Of a stretch of DNA of 6,083 bases, positions 1 through 6,083 are shown piece by piece (the stretch's first letter is position 1; every line of letters starts with the position of its first letter). The notes under the pieces are model-generated. The model did not search any database and had not been told where the DNA came from. It saw only the letters and a list, made by a program, of their open reading frames with translations. This DNA is from Burkholderiaceae bacterium (GTDB lineage: Bacteria > Pseudomonadota > Gammaproteobacteria > Burkholderiales > Burkholderiaceae): NCBI GenBank assembly GCA_017998575.1, contig JAGOCV010000252.1, forward strand, positions 1 to 6,083, read 5' to 3'. The position numbers were made by a program, and so were the translations under genes.

Positions 1-1
1 C

Positions 2-445
2 TGCTACACCCTGCCGCGCCGCCAGCACGATGCGGCCATCGCGCCGGTGCTGGAGTTGTTCCCCTTCCTCAAGGGCAAGCTGGGCATGCTGGCCGGCAAC
101 ATGTCCGGCGGCGAGCAGCAGATGCTGGAGACCGCCATGGTCATGCTGCTCAAGCCGCGCCTGCTGCTGCTGGACGAGCCTTCGCTGGGCCTCTCGCCGC
201 GCATGCAGCAGGACGTGTTCGAGATGGCGCGCCGCGTGGCCGACACCGGCGTGACCGTGCTCATGGTCGAGCAGAACGTGCACGGCGCGCTGCGCATGTC
301 CGACACCGCCATCGTGCTGGAGCTGGGCCGCAAGTTCATGGAAGGCCCGGCCGACGAGGTGATGAACGATCCGCGCGTGAGCCAGGCCTACCTGGGCGTC
401 ACCGCCTCCGAGGCGGCCGCCGCCGCACCCACCGAAGCATCCTGA
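2..445 (+). CDS. livF: Branched-chain amino acid/amide ABC transporter ATP-binding protein, LivF type (5' partial)
   Basis: This is the C-terminal 147 residues of an ABC-type ATPase; the start and the Walker A loop lie before the window. Visible residues, numbered within the fragment: ABC signature MSGGEQQ at 34-40, Walker B LLLLDEP at 54-60 with the catalytic Glu59, a D-loop-like SLGLSP at 61-66, and LMVEQN at 87-92 where many ABC ATPases carry the H-loop histidine. A VEQN at this place is typical of LivF, one of the two cytoplasmic ATPases (LivG/LivF) that power import of branched-chain amino acids, amides, urea and related compounds. The end, DPRVSQAYLG, also matches how LivF proteins finish and is followed by an Ala-rich tail of about 14 residues. 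The signature helix reads MLETAMVMLLKP rather than the commoner form with an Arg-Ala pair. The stop is 20 bases before the hyuA start, so the two are probably co-transcribed. The LivF assignment is firm at family level; the imported substrate is unknown. Confidence 0.93.
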   Translation, partial: CYTLPRRQHDAAIAPVLELFPFLKGKLGMLAGNMSGGEQQMLETAMVMLLKPRLLLLDEPSLGLSPRMQQDVFEMARRVADTGVTVLMVEQNVHGALRMSDTAIVLELGRKFMEGPADEVMNDPRVSQAYLGVTASEAAAAAPTEAS

Positions 446-465
446 ATTCCGAGGAGATCACACCC

Positions 466-2556
466 ATGGGCGCACGCGCTCGCCTCGCCGTCGACATCGG
501 CGGCACTTTCACCGACCTGGCCCTGGACGTGGGCGGCCGCCGCGTCAGCGCCAAGGTGCTGACCACGCCACGTGCGCCCGAAGAGGGCGTGCTCAACGGC
601 ATCGCCACCATCCTGGCCAAGGCACAGCTCACGCCGGCCGACATCGACGTGCTGGTGCACGGCACCACGCTGGCCACCAACGCCATCATCGAGCGCAAGG
701 GCGCGAAGACGGCGCTGGTGTGCACCGAGGGTTTCCGCGACTCCATCGAGATGGCGTTCGAGAACCGCTTCGAGCAGTACGACATCCTCATGGACAAGCC
801 GCCGCCGCTGGTGGCGCGCCCGCTGCGCCTGTCGGTGCCCGAGCGCATGGATGCGCGCGGCAACGAGATCGAGCCACTGGACGAAGCGGCGCTCGGCCGC
901 ATCGCCGACCAGCTGGCCGCGGAGAAGGTGGAGAGCGTGGCCATCGGCTTCCTGCATTCCTACGCCTGGCCGGCGCACGAGCAGCGCGCGCGCGACATCC
1001 TCAAGGCGCGCCTGCCGCATCTGTGGATCACGCTCTCCAGCGACGTGAGCCCCGAGATCCGCGAGTACGAGCGCTGGTCCACCGCCGTGGCCAATGCCTA
1101 CGTGCAGCCGGTGATGGCCGGCTACCTGGGCCGCCTGAAGGCCGCGCTGGCCACGCAGGGCTTCGCCTGCCCGGTGTTCCTCATCACCTCGGCCGGCGGC
1201 CTGACGACGCTGGAGACGGCGAGCATGTTCCCCATCCGCCTGGTGGAATCGGGCCCGGCCGGCGGCGCCATCCTGGCCTCGCAGCTGGCGCAGCAGTGCG
1301 GCTACGACGAGGTGCTGTCGTTCGACATGGGCGGCACCACGGCCAAGGTGTGCCTGATCGACGATGGCGAGCCGCAGTACTCGCGCACCTTCGAAGTGGC
1401 GCGTGCCTACCGATTCATGAAAGGCAGCGGCCTGCCGCTGCGCATTCCGGTGGTGGAGATGGTGGAGATCGGTGCCGGCGGCGGCTCCATCGCCAGCGTC
1501 GACGCCATGAAGCGCATCCAGGTCGGCCCCGAGAGCGCGGCTTCCGAGCCGGGCCCGGCCTGCTACGACCGCGGCGGCACGCAGCCCACGGTGACCGATG
1601 CCGACATGGTGCTGGGCGCCATCGACCCCGCGCGCTTCGCGGGCGGCACGATCGCGCTCGACCCGTCGAAGTCGGCCAGGGCGATGGACGACGTGATCGG
1701 CGCGCGCCTGGGCTTCACGCCAGAGCAGTCGGCCTACGGCATCGTCGAAGTGGTCGAGGAAAACATGGCCAACGCCGCGCGCGTGCATGCGGTGGAGCGC
1801 GGCAAGGAGCTGGCCGGCCGCACCATGATCGCCTTCGGCGGCGCCGCGCCGCTGCATGCTGCGCGGCTGGCCGAGAAGCTGGACATCGCCCGCGTGCTGG
1901 TGCCCACCGGCGCGGGCGTGGGCTCGGCCGTGGGCTTCCTGCTCGCGCCCGTGGCCTTCGAGGTGGTGCGCACGCGCTACACCGCGCTGTCGCAACTGGC
2001 CGAGCCCTCGGCCATCAACGCCATGCGCGAAGAAATGCGCAGCACGGCGCGCGACTTCATCCGCGCCGGCGAGCCCACGGCCGAACTCACCGAGGTGTGG
2101 ACCGCCGACATGCGCTACGCCGGCCAGGGCCACGACCTCACCGTGCGCATCCCGGGCGACGCCTTCGGCGCAGCCGCGCCCGAGCAGTTGCGCGCGGCCT
2201 ACGAGGCCGAGTACGAACGCGTGTTCGGCATCACCATCCCCGGCATGCAGGTGGAGATCACCAGCTGGGCGCTGCGCATGGCCGCCGCCACGCCGCCGCC
2301 CGAGCCCTGCCCGCCCACGCCCGCCACGCGCGAGCAGGCCACGCCGGCCGGCGAGCGCCCGATGTTCGACGCCGCCACCGGCGAGCGCCGGCCGGTGCCG
2401 CTGTACTGGCGCTTCGGCCTCGCGCCGGGCGTCGCCATCCCCGGCCCGGCCATCATCGCCGAGGAAGAAACCTCGACGCTGGTGACCGCGGGCTTCACCG
2501 CCACCATCAACGCGCTCGGCTACATCGTCATGGAGCGCAAGGGAGCCACGTCATGA
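466..2556 (+). CDS. hyuA: Hydantoinase/oxoprolinase family protein, subunit A (ATP-binding subunit)
   Basis: The 696-residue protein has the usual length for HyuA. The family (N-methylhydantoinase A, 5-oxoprolinase N-half, caprolactamase and acetone carboxylase subunits) uses ATP to activate a cyclic amide or ketone and works with a HyuB subunit in the cytoplasm. Visible landmarks: N-terminal phosphate-binding DIGGTFTD (10-17), HGTTLATNAIIERKGA (65-80), ESGPAGG (261-267), second phosphate loop FDMGGTTAKV (286-295), EIGAGGGSIA (334-343), GPESAASEPGPACY (354-367), TVTDADMVLG (375-384), AFGGAAPLHA (456-465), the C-terminal ADMRYAGQGHDLTV (547-560) and GPAIIAEEETSTLV (660-673). A Pro/Ala-rich linker spans about 608-630. 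The start is supported by GAGGAG at 451-456, nine bases upstream, and by the usual short lead before DIGGTFTD. The stop overlaps the hyuB start. The family is secure. Hydantoinase, lactamase or oxoprolinase activity cannot be separated by eye. A carboxylase role is less likely because no small third subunit is seen here. Confidence 0.95.
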   Translation: MGARARLAVDIGGTFTDLALDVGGRRVSAKVLTTPRAPEEGVLNGIATILAKAQLTPADIDVLVHGTTLATNAIIERKGAKTALVCTEGFRDSIEMAFENRFEQYDILMDKPPPLVARPLRLSVPERMDARGNEIEPLDEAALGRIADQLAAEKVESVAIGFLHSYAWPAHEQRARDILKARLPHLWITLSSDVSPEIREYERWSTAVANAYVQPVMAGYLGRLKAALATQGFACPVFLITSAGGLTTLETASMFPIRLVESGPAGGAILASQLAQQCGYDEVLSFDMGGTTAKVCLIDDGEPQYSRTFEVARAYRFMKGSGLPLRIPVVEMVEIGAGGGSIASVDAMKRIQVGPESAASEPGPACYDRGGTQPTVTDADMVLGAIDPARFAGGTIALDPSKSARAMDDVIGARLGFTPEQSAYGIVEVVEENMANAARVHAVERGKELAGRTMIAFGGAAPLHAARLAEKLDIARVLVPTGAGVGSAVGFLLAPVAFEVVRTRYTALSQLAEPSAINAMREEMRSTARDFIRAGEPTAELTEVWTADMRYAGQGHDLTVRIPGDAFGAAAPEQLRAAYEAEYERVFGITIPGMQVEITSWALRMAAATPPPEPCPPTPATREQATPAGERPMFDAATGERRPVPLYWRFGLAPGVAIPGPAIIAEEETSTLVTAGFTATINALGYIVMERKGATS
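2539..2556 (+). promoter_or_regulatory. hyuB ribosome-binding site and ATGA stop-start overlap
   Basis: AAGGGAG at 2539-2545 lies inside the last codons of hyuA, seven bases before the hyuB ATG at 2553. The hyuA stop TGA (2554-2556) overlaps that ATG. This arrangement usually means translational coupling, which would keep the two enzyme subunits at matched amounts. It also fixes the hyuB start, because the frame stays open for hundreds of codons upstream. Confidence 0.8.
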
Positions 2557-4292
2557 ACCTGTCGTCCTTGTCCCAGATCCAGATGCAGGTGATGTGGGAC
2601 CGCCTGATCGCGGTCACCGAGGAACAGGCGCTGACCCTGATCCGCACCGGCTTTTCCACCTCCACGCGCGAGGCCGGCGACGTCTCGGCCGGCGTGTTCG
2701 ACGCACAGGGCCGCATGCTGGCCCAGGCCGTCACCGGCACGCCCGGCCACGTCAACGCCATGGCGCGCGCCGTGGTGCATTTTCTGGAGAAGTACCCGCT
2801 GGAGACGATGAAGGACGGCGACGTGTTCTTCACCAACGACCCGTGGAAGGGCACCGGCCACCTGCACGACTTCACCTTCGTCACGCCGGCCTTCCGCAAC
2901 GGCCGCGCCATCGGCCTGCTGGCCTCCACCAGCCACATGGTGGACGTGGGCGGACGCGGCATGGGGCCCGACGCGCGCCAGGTGTACGAGGAAGGCATCT
3001 ACATCCCGCTGCTGCACTTCTCGCGCGCAGGCCAGGTGGACGAGGCGCTGGTGGAAGTCATCCGCGGCAACGTGCGCGAATCCACGCAGGTGATCGGCGA
3101 CCTGTTCTCGCTGGCCGCCTGCAACAAGATCGGTGCGCGCCGCCTGCTGGCGATGATGGACGAGTTCGGGCTCGAGTCGCTGGACACGCTGGCCACCCAC
3201 ATCCTCGAGCGCTCGCGCGAGGCCAGCCTGGAAGCCGTGGCGCAACTGCCCGCCGGCACCTTCCGCCACGAGATGACGGTGGACGGCTACGACAAGCCCG
3301 TGACGCTGGTGGCCACCATGACGGTGAGCGCCACCGGCATCGACGTGGACTTCGAGGGCACCTCGGGCGTGTCGGCCTTCGGCATCAACGTGCCCTTCTG
3401 CTACACCGAGGCCTACGCCAGTTTCGGCATCAAGTGCATCGTCTCGCCCAAGGTGCCCAACAACGCGGGGTCGCTCTCGATCATCCGCATCCGCGCGCCC
3501 GAGGGCTGCATCCTCAATGCGCAGCACCCCTCGCCCGTGGCCACGCGCCACATCACCGGCCAGCTGCTGCCCGACCTGATGTTCGGGTGCCTGGCGCAAT
3601 CGGTGAAGAACGGCGTGCCGGCCGAAGGCACCTCGTGCCTGTGGAACCTGTTCGCCATGGGCGGCGACAGCCGCATCGAGGCCGACCTGGAGCTGATCGC
3701 GAAGTCGCGGGCCTTCAACGTGATGAGCTTCCACTCGGGCGGCACGGGTGCACGGCCGGGGCTGGACGGCATGTCGGCCACGGCCTTCCCGAGCGGCGTG
3801 AAGAACTGCCCGATCGAGATCACCGAGGCGCTCTCGCCCATCCTCGTGCGCCGCAAGGAGTACCGCGTGGATTCGGGCGGCGCGGGCGAATTCCGCGGCG
3901 GCCTGGGCCAGGTGATGGAGGCGGTGCACCTGGACGACGCGCCCTTCCTCATCAGCGCCAACTACGACCGCGTGACCTTTCCGCCGCGCGGGCGCGAGGG
4001 CGGCCACGACGGCGCGCGCGGCGTGCTCACCACCAGCGCCGGCCGCACCTTGCGCGGCAAGGGCCAGCAGACGATCCAGCCCGGCGAGGCCTTCCTCATG
4101 GAAATGCCCGGCGGCGGCGGCCTGGGCGATCCGATGAAGCGCGATCCGGCGCGCGTGGCCGAAGACGTGCGCTTCGGCCTCGTCTCGCGCGAGGCGGCCG
4201 AGCACGACTACGGCGTCGTCATCGGCGCCGATGGCCAGCCCGACCTGCCCGCCACGGCACGGCGCCGCTCTGGCGCATCGGCAGCGGCCTGA
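2553..4292 (+). CDS. hyuB: Hydantoinase/oxoprolinase family protein, subunit B (HyuB)
   Basis: The 579-residue protein has normal HyuB length. HyuB partners HyuA and in this family carries the site where the substrate bond is attacked. Visible family blocks: STREAGDVSAGVFDAQGR (37-54), TNDPWKGTGHLHDFTF (94-109), SHMVDVGGRGMGPD (127-140), EEGIYIPL (146-153), GNVRES (172-177), DFEGTSG (266-272), PEGCILNAQHPSPVATR (316-332), HSGGTGARPGLDGMSAT (394-410), SGGAGEFRGGLG (441-452) and C-terminal MPGGGGLGDP (518-527). Asp43, His103, Asp106 and His128 sit in the most conserved blocks and are candidate metal ligands; this is inference from family pattern. The start is the ATG of the ATGA overlap with hyuA, preceded by AAGGGAG seven bases upstream. 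The reading frame is open far upstream inside hyuA, but that part is a shadow, since family homology begins at this ATG. The last 10 or so residues (RRRSGASAAA) look like an unstructured tail. The tight pairing with hyuA implies a heteromeric enzyme. Confidence 0.95.
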   Translation: MNLSSLSQIQMQVMWDRLIAVTEEQALTLIRTGFSTSTREAGDVSAGVFDAQGRMLAQAVTGTPGHVNAMARAVVHFLEKYPLETMKDGDVFFTNDPWKGTGHLHDFTFVTPAFRNGRAIGLLASTSHMVDVGGRGMGPDARQVYEEGIYIPLLHFSRAGQVDEALVEVIRGNVRESTQVIGDLFSLAACNKIGARRLLAMMDEFGLESLDTLATHILERSREASLEAVAQLPAGTFRHEMTVDGYDKPVTLVATMTVSATGIDVDFEGTSGVSAFGINVPFCYTEAYASFGIKCIVSPKVPNNAGSLSIIRIRAPEGCILNAQHPSPVATRHITGQLLPDLMFGCLAQSVKNGVPAEGTSCLWNLFAMGGDSRIEADLELIAKSRAFNVMSFHSGGTGARPGLDGMSATAFPSGVKNCPIEITEALSPILVRRKEYRVDSGGAGEFRGGLGQVMEAVHLDDAPFLISANYDRVTFPPRGREGGHDGARGVLTTSAGRTLRGKGQQTIQPGEAFLMEMPGGGGLGDPMKRDPARVAEDVRFGLVSREAAEHDYGVVIGADGQPDLPATARRRSGASAAA

Positions 4293-4340
4293 GCAGAACC
4301 ATCCACCCACCACTCATCCCGACACCACAGGAAGACCGAC

Positions 4341-5348
4341 ATGAAAGTCAGCGCAGGACTGCCCACCGGCATGGAGGGCCTCACCTACCCGATCCCGTTC
4401 TCCGATCCGCAGGCCGTGATCGACATCGCCCTGGCCGCCGAGAAGTACGGCTACCACTCCGTCTGGGGCAACGACCACATGACCACGCAGCACTACGTGC
4501 GCGAAGAGTTCCCCACCCCGCCGCGCTTCTGGGAACCGCTGATCACCTACGCCTACCTCGCATCCATCACGAAGAAGCTGCGCTTCGGCACCGGCATCCT
4601 GGTGCTGCCGATGCGCCGCGACATCGTGGTCACGGCCAAGCAGATCTGCACGCTCGACCACTTCAGCGGCGGCCGGCTGGAGCTGGGCCTGGGCATCGGC
4701 GCCTACCGCGAGGAGTTCGACGCCGTGCAGCCCGACTCGCCGCTGCAGCGCGGCGACATCGTGGAAGAAGGCGCGCATGCGCTGATCAAGCTGCTGACCG
4801 AGCGCGTCGCTTCGTACGAAGGCAAGTTCTACAACTACCGCGACGTCGAACTGTGGCCCAAGCCGCTGCAAAAGCAGATCCCCATCCTGGTGGGCGGCAA
4901 CAACCCCAACAACATCCGCCGCGCGGCCGAATACGGCACCGGCTGGCTGCCCGCCGGCCTGCACGTGAGCAAGGTGCGCGAAGGCGTGTCCCAGCTCAGG
5001 GAGCACTGCGAGCGCGTGGGCCGCGACTGGCGCACGCTCGAAGTGGCGCCGCAGTTCATCTGCCGCATCGACCGCGACCGCGCGAAGGCCGTGGCCGATT
5101 TCGAGTCCAGCCAGATGTACAAGCATCTGGTGTCCCTGAAGAAGTCCACGCTCAAGGACCAGGGTTCGCTGACCATGACCGAGTCCAACCTCGTCGGCAC
5201 ACCGGCCGAGATCGTCGACAAGTGCAATGCGCTCGGCGAGGCCGGCGTGACCCACCTGCTGGGCATCTACTTCGCCGCCAGCTCGGTGCCCGACCTGATC
5301 GAGCAGATGCAGCTGTTCGCCGAAGAGGTGATGCCGCACATCAAGTAA
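4341..5348 (+). CDS. LLM class (luciferase-like) flavin-dependent oxidoreductase
   Basis: The 335-residue protein has the length and layout of a single-domain bacterial luciferase-like TIM barrel. These enzymes use reduced FMN, or F420 in some lineages, to oxidise or reduce small organic substrates in the cytoplasm. Visible landmarks: an early strand followed by GYHSVWGNDHM (37-47), LRFGTGILVLPMR (80-92), the strongly conserved TLDHFSGGRLELGLGIG (104-120) followed by AYREEF (121-126), WPKPLQKQIPILVGGNN (172-188), AAEYGTGWLP (195-204) and a C-terminal GTPAEIVDKC (286-295). The block around SGGR, with GLGIG after it, is the family hallmark and normally helps bind the flavin phosphate. AGGAAG at 4329-4334, six bases upstream, supports the start. 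The gene follows hyuB by 48 bases and precedes the substrate-binding protein, so a catabolic role on the imported compound or its product is plausible. The family is sure; cofactor (FMN or F420) and substrate are not determinable here. A gene symbol would be a guess. Confidence 0.93.
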   Translation: MKVSAGLPTGMEGLTYPIPFSDPQAVIDIALAAEKYGYHSVWGNDHMTTQHYVREEFPTPPRFWEPLITYAYLASITKKLRFGTGILVLPMRRDIVVTAKQICTLDHFSGGRLELGLGIGAYREEFDAVQPDSPLQRGDIVEEGAHALIKLLTERVASYEGKFYNYRDVELWPKPLQKQIPILVGGNNPNNIRRAAEYGTGWLPAGLHVSKVREGVSQLREHCERVGRDWRTLEVAPQFICRIDRDRAKAVADFESSQMYKHLVSLKKSTLKDQGSLTMTESNLVGTPAEIVDKCNALGEAGVTHLLGIYFAASSVPDLIEQMQLFAEEVMPHIK

Positions 5349-5418
5349 GGCCCGTGCGGCCCCGCCTCTTCACCCCTGCGTTCGTCCCCGCGTTCCATCC
5401 CAACCCCAGGAGCATTCC
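5349..5418 (+). other. 70-base pyrimidine-rich spacer with RBS before the substrate-binding protein gene
   Basis: This is the longest gap in the window. It is rich in C and T, holds two adjacent imperfect 12-base units (GCGTTCGTCCCC at 5378-5389 and GCGTTCCATCCC at 5390-5401, 9 of 12 matching), and ends with AGGAG at 5408-5412, six bases before the ATG. A 4-base-pair GGCC/GGCC hairpin sits just after the stop of the flavoenzyme gene but has no T-run. I see no convincing -35/-10 promoter, so read-through from upstream is the simplest view. Confidence 0.5.
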
Positions 5419-6083
5419 ATGAAGTATTTCTGTTCCGCATCCGCCGTGGCTGTCGCCATGGCCCTCGCCTCGTTCGGTGCCCAGGCGCAGAACACCATCC
5501 GCATCGGCTTCTCCAGCGGCTTCACCGGCCCGGCCGCCGCCGCGTCCGAGTGGGAGAAGTGGGGCGTCGACCTCGCTGTCGAAGAGATCAACGCGGCCGG
5601 TGGCCTGCTGGGCAAGAAGATCGAGGTCATCCAGGCCGACAACCGCTGCAATCCCACCGAAGGTGCCAACACCGCGCGCAAGCTGGTACAGGACAAGGTC
5701 AGCGCCATCGTGGGCGCGCACTGCTCCAGCGCCACGCTGGCGATGATGCCGATCATTGCCGAGGCCAGGATCCCCATGGTCACCGCCGTCTCTTCGAGCC
5801 CGAAGATCGGCGAACTCTCGGGCGCCGGCGGCAACCCCTACATGTTCCGCCTGAGCCCGGACGACCTGCGCATGGCGCAGGGCCTGACCGAGTACCTGGG
5901 CCAGAAGAAGGTGTTCAAGACCATTGCCGTGGTGGGCGAGGATTCGGACTTCGGCCGCGGCGGCGCCGCCGCCTTCGCGCCGCTGGCGCAGAAGGCAGGG
6001 CTGACCATCGTCTCCACCGACTTCGCGCCGCAGATGACGCCGGACTTCACGCCGCTGCTCACGCGCGTGACGCAGCGCCGGCC
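5419..6083 (+). CDS. Branched-chain amino acid/amide ABC transporter periplasmic substrate-binding protein, LivJ/LivK type (3' partial)
   Basis: 221 complete codons are present before the window ends; the family is usually about 370-400 residues, so roughly the first half is seen. The protein starts with a short signal peptide (MKYFCSASAVAVAMALASFG then AQA), with probable cleavage after Ala23. The mature part begins QNTIRIGFSSGFTG, the standard first strand of type I Liv-family binding proteins. Further landmarks are VEEINAAGGLLGKKIEV (54-70), a Cys77 in DNRCNP and a Cys102 in GAHCSS. These are 25 residues apart, the spacing I recall for the LivJ disulfide. The Ser pair at 103-104 and Ser125-127 fall where LivJ-type proteins contact the ligand. 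AVVGEDSDFGRGG (170-182) and PDFTPLLTRV (208-217) are typical of the second lobe and hinge. Start choice is supported by AGGAG six bases upstream and the signal peptide. It would deliver substrate to the importer whose LivF subunit is at the left end of the window. Ligand unknown. Confidence 0.93.
   Translation, partial: MKYFCSASAVAVAMALASFGAQAQNTIRIGFSSGFTGPAAAASEWEKWGVDLAVEEINAAGGLLGKKIEVIQADNRCNPTEGANTARKLVQDKVSAIVGAHCSSATLAMMPIIAEARIPMVTAVSSSPKIGELSGAGGNPYMFRLSPDDLRMAQGLTEYLGQKKVFKTIAVVGEDSDFGRGGAAAFAPLAQKAGLTIVSTDFAPQMTPDFTPLLTRVTQRR

Noticed and set aside
388..2133. Long open frame on the minus strand (581 codons) opposite hyuA
   Set aside because: Its translation is rich in His, Arg, Gly and Ala with no family motif, as expected for the antisense of a GC-rich gene. 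The + strand carries clear HyuA motifs throughout.
720..2552. Upstream extension of the hyuB frame through hyuA (about 611 codons open)
   Set aside because: The extension shows only Arg/Ala/Gly/His-rich shadow sequence. HyuB homology begins at the ATG at 2553, which has its own ribosome-binding sequence.
4293..4340. Possible promoter or regulatory site between hyuB and the flavoenzyme gene
   Set aside because: The 48 bases are C/A-rich, with no hairpin, no repeat and no -35/-10 pair; only the ribosome-binding AGGAAG at 4329-4334 is recognisable.
2520..5339. Two abutting minus-strand open frames (2520-4313 and 4314-5339) opposite hyuB and the flavoenzyme gene
   Set aside because: They share one frame, with a TGA followed directly by GTG, and look striking as a tile. 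Both have the low-complexity His/Arg/Ala/Gly composition of antisense shadows and no plausible domain.
5349..5361. Possible terminator hairpin GGCC-CGTGC-GGCC after the flavoenzyme gene
   Set aside because: The stem is only four base pairs and no T-run follows, so it is not a convincing intrinsic terminator.
2594..5422. 942-codon + strand open frame crossing hyuB, the flavoenzyme gene and the start of the binding-protein gene
   Set aside because: It is out of frame with all three recognisable proteins and its translation is low-complexity Arg/Ala/Gly/Pro/His sequence.
5341..5834. Minus-strand and alternative + frames over the start of the binding-protein gene
   Set aside because: The frame beginning at 5419 gives a signal peptide and continuous Liv-type binding-protein sequence to the window end, so the others are shadows.

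Overview
This is a GC-rich window with strong G/C preference at third codon positions. Every supported gene lies on the + strand in one tightly packed, co-directional block. No rRNA, tRNA, CRISPR array, insertion sequence or integrase was seen. The base composition and the mix of families (Liv-type ABC importer, HyuA/HyuB enzyme pair, luciferase-like flavoenzyme) would fit a catabolic operon of a Burkholderiales-type betaproteobacterium, for example Comamonadaceae. That assignment is an inference from style and content; no phylogenetic marker is present.

Layout, left to right. (1) 2-445: the C-terminal part of a LivF-type ATP-binding protein of a branched-chain amino acid/amide ABC importer, cut by the window start. 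(2) 466-2556: a full-length HyuA-type hydantoinase/oxoprolinase subunit, with an actin/Hsp70-like ATPase fold. (3) 2553-4292: its HyuB partner, overlapping hyuA by ATGA. (4) 4341-5348: a luciferase-like (LLM class) flavin-dependent oxidoreductase. (5) 5419-6083: the N-terminal part of a Liv-type periplasmic substrate-binding protein with a clear signal peptide, cut by the window end. The gaps are 20, -4, 48 and 70 bases. None holds a recognisable terminator, so a single transcript is likely.

Possible joint function (inference). The periplasmic protein and ABC importer bring in a small amide, amino-acid-like compound or N-heterocycle. The flavoenzyme oxidises it, or oxidises a downstream product. 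The HyuA/HyuB complex opens a cyclic amide bond (hydantoin, lactam, imide or oxoproline type) using ATP. The exact substrate cannot be read from the sequence. The most interesting point is that the enzymes sit between two parts of one transporter system, which suggests a dedicated uptake-and-degradation unit whose substrate may be undescribed.

The long open frames on the minus strand and in other + frames are shadows of GC-rich coding sequence and were not annotated.
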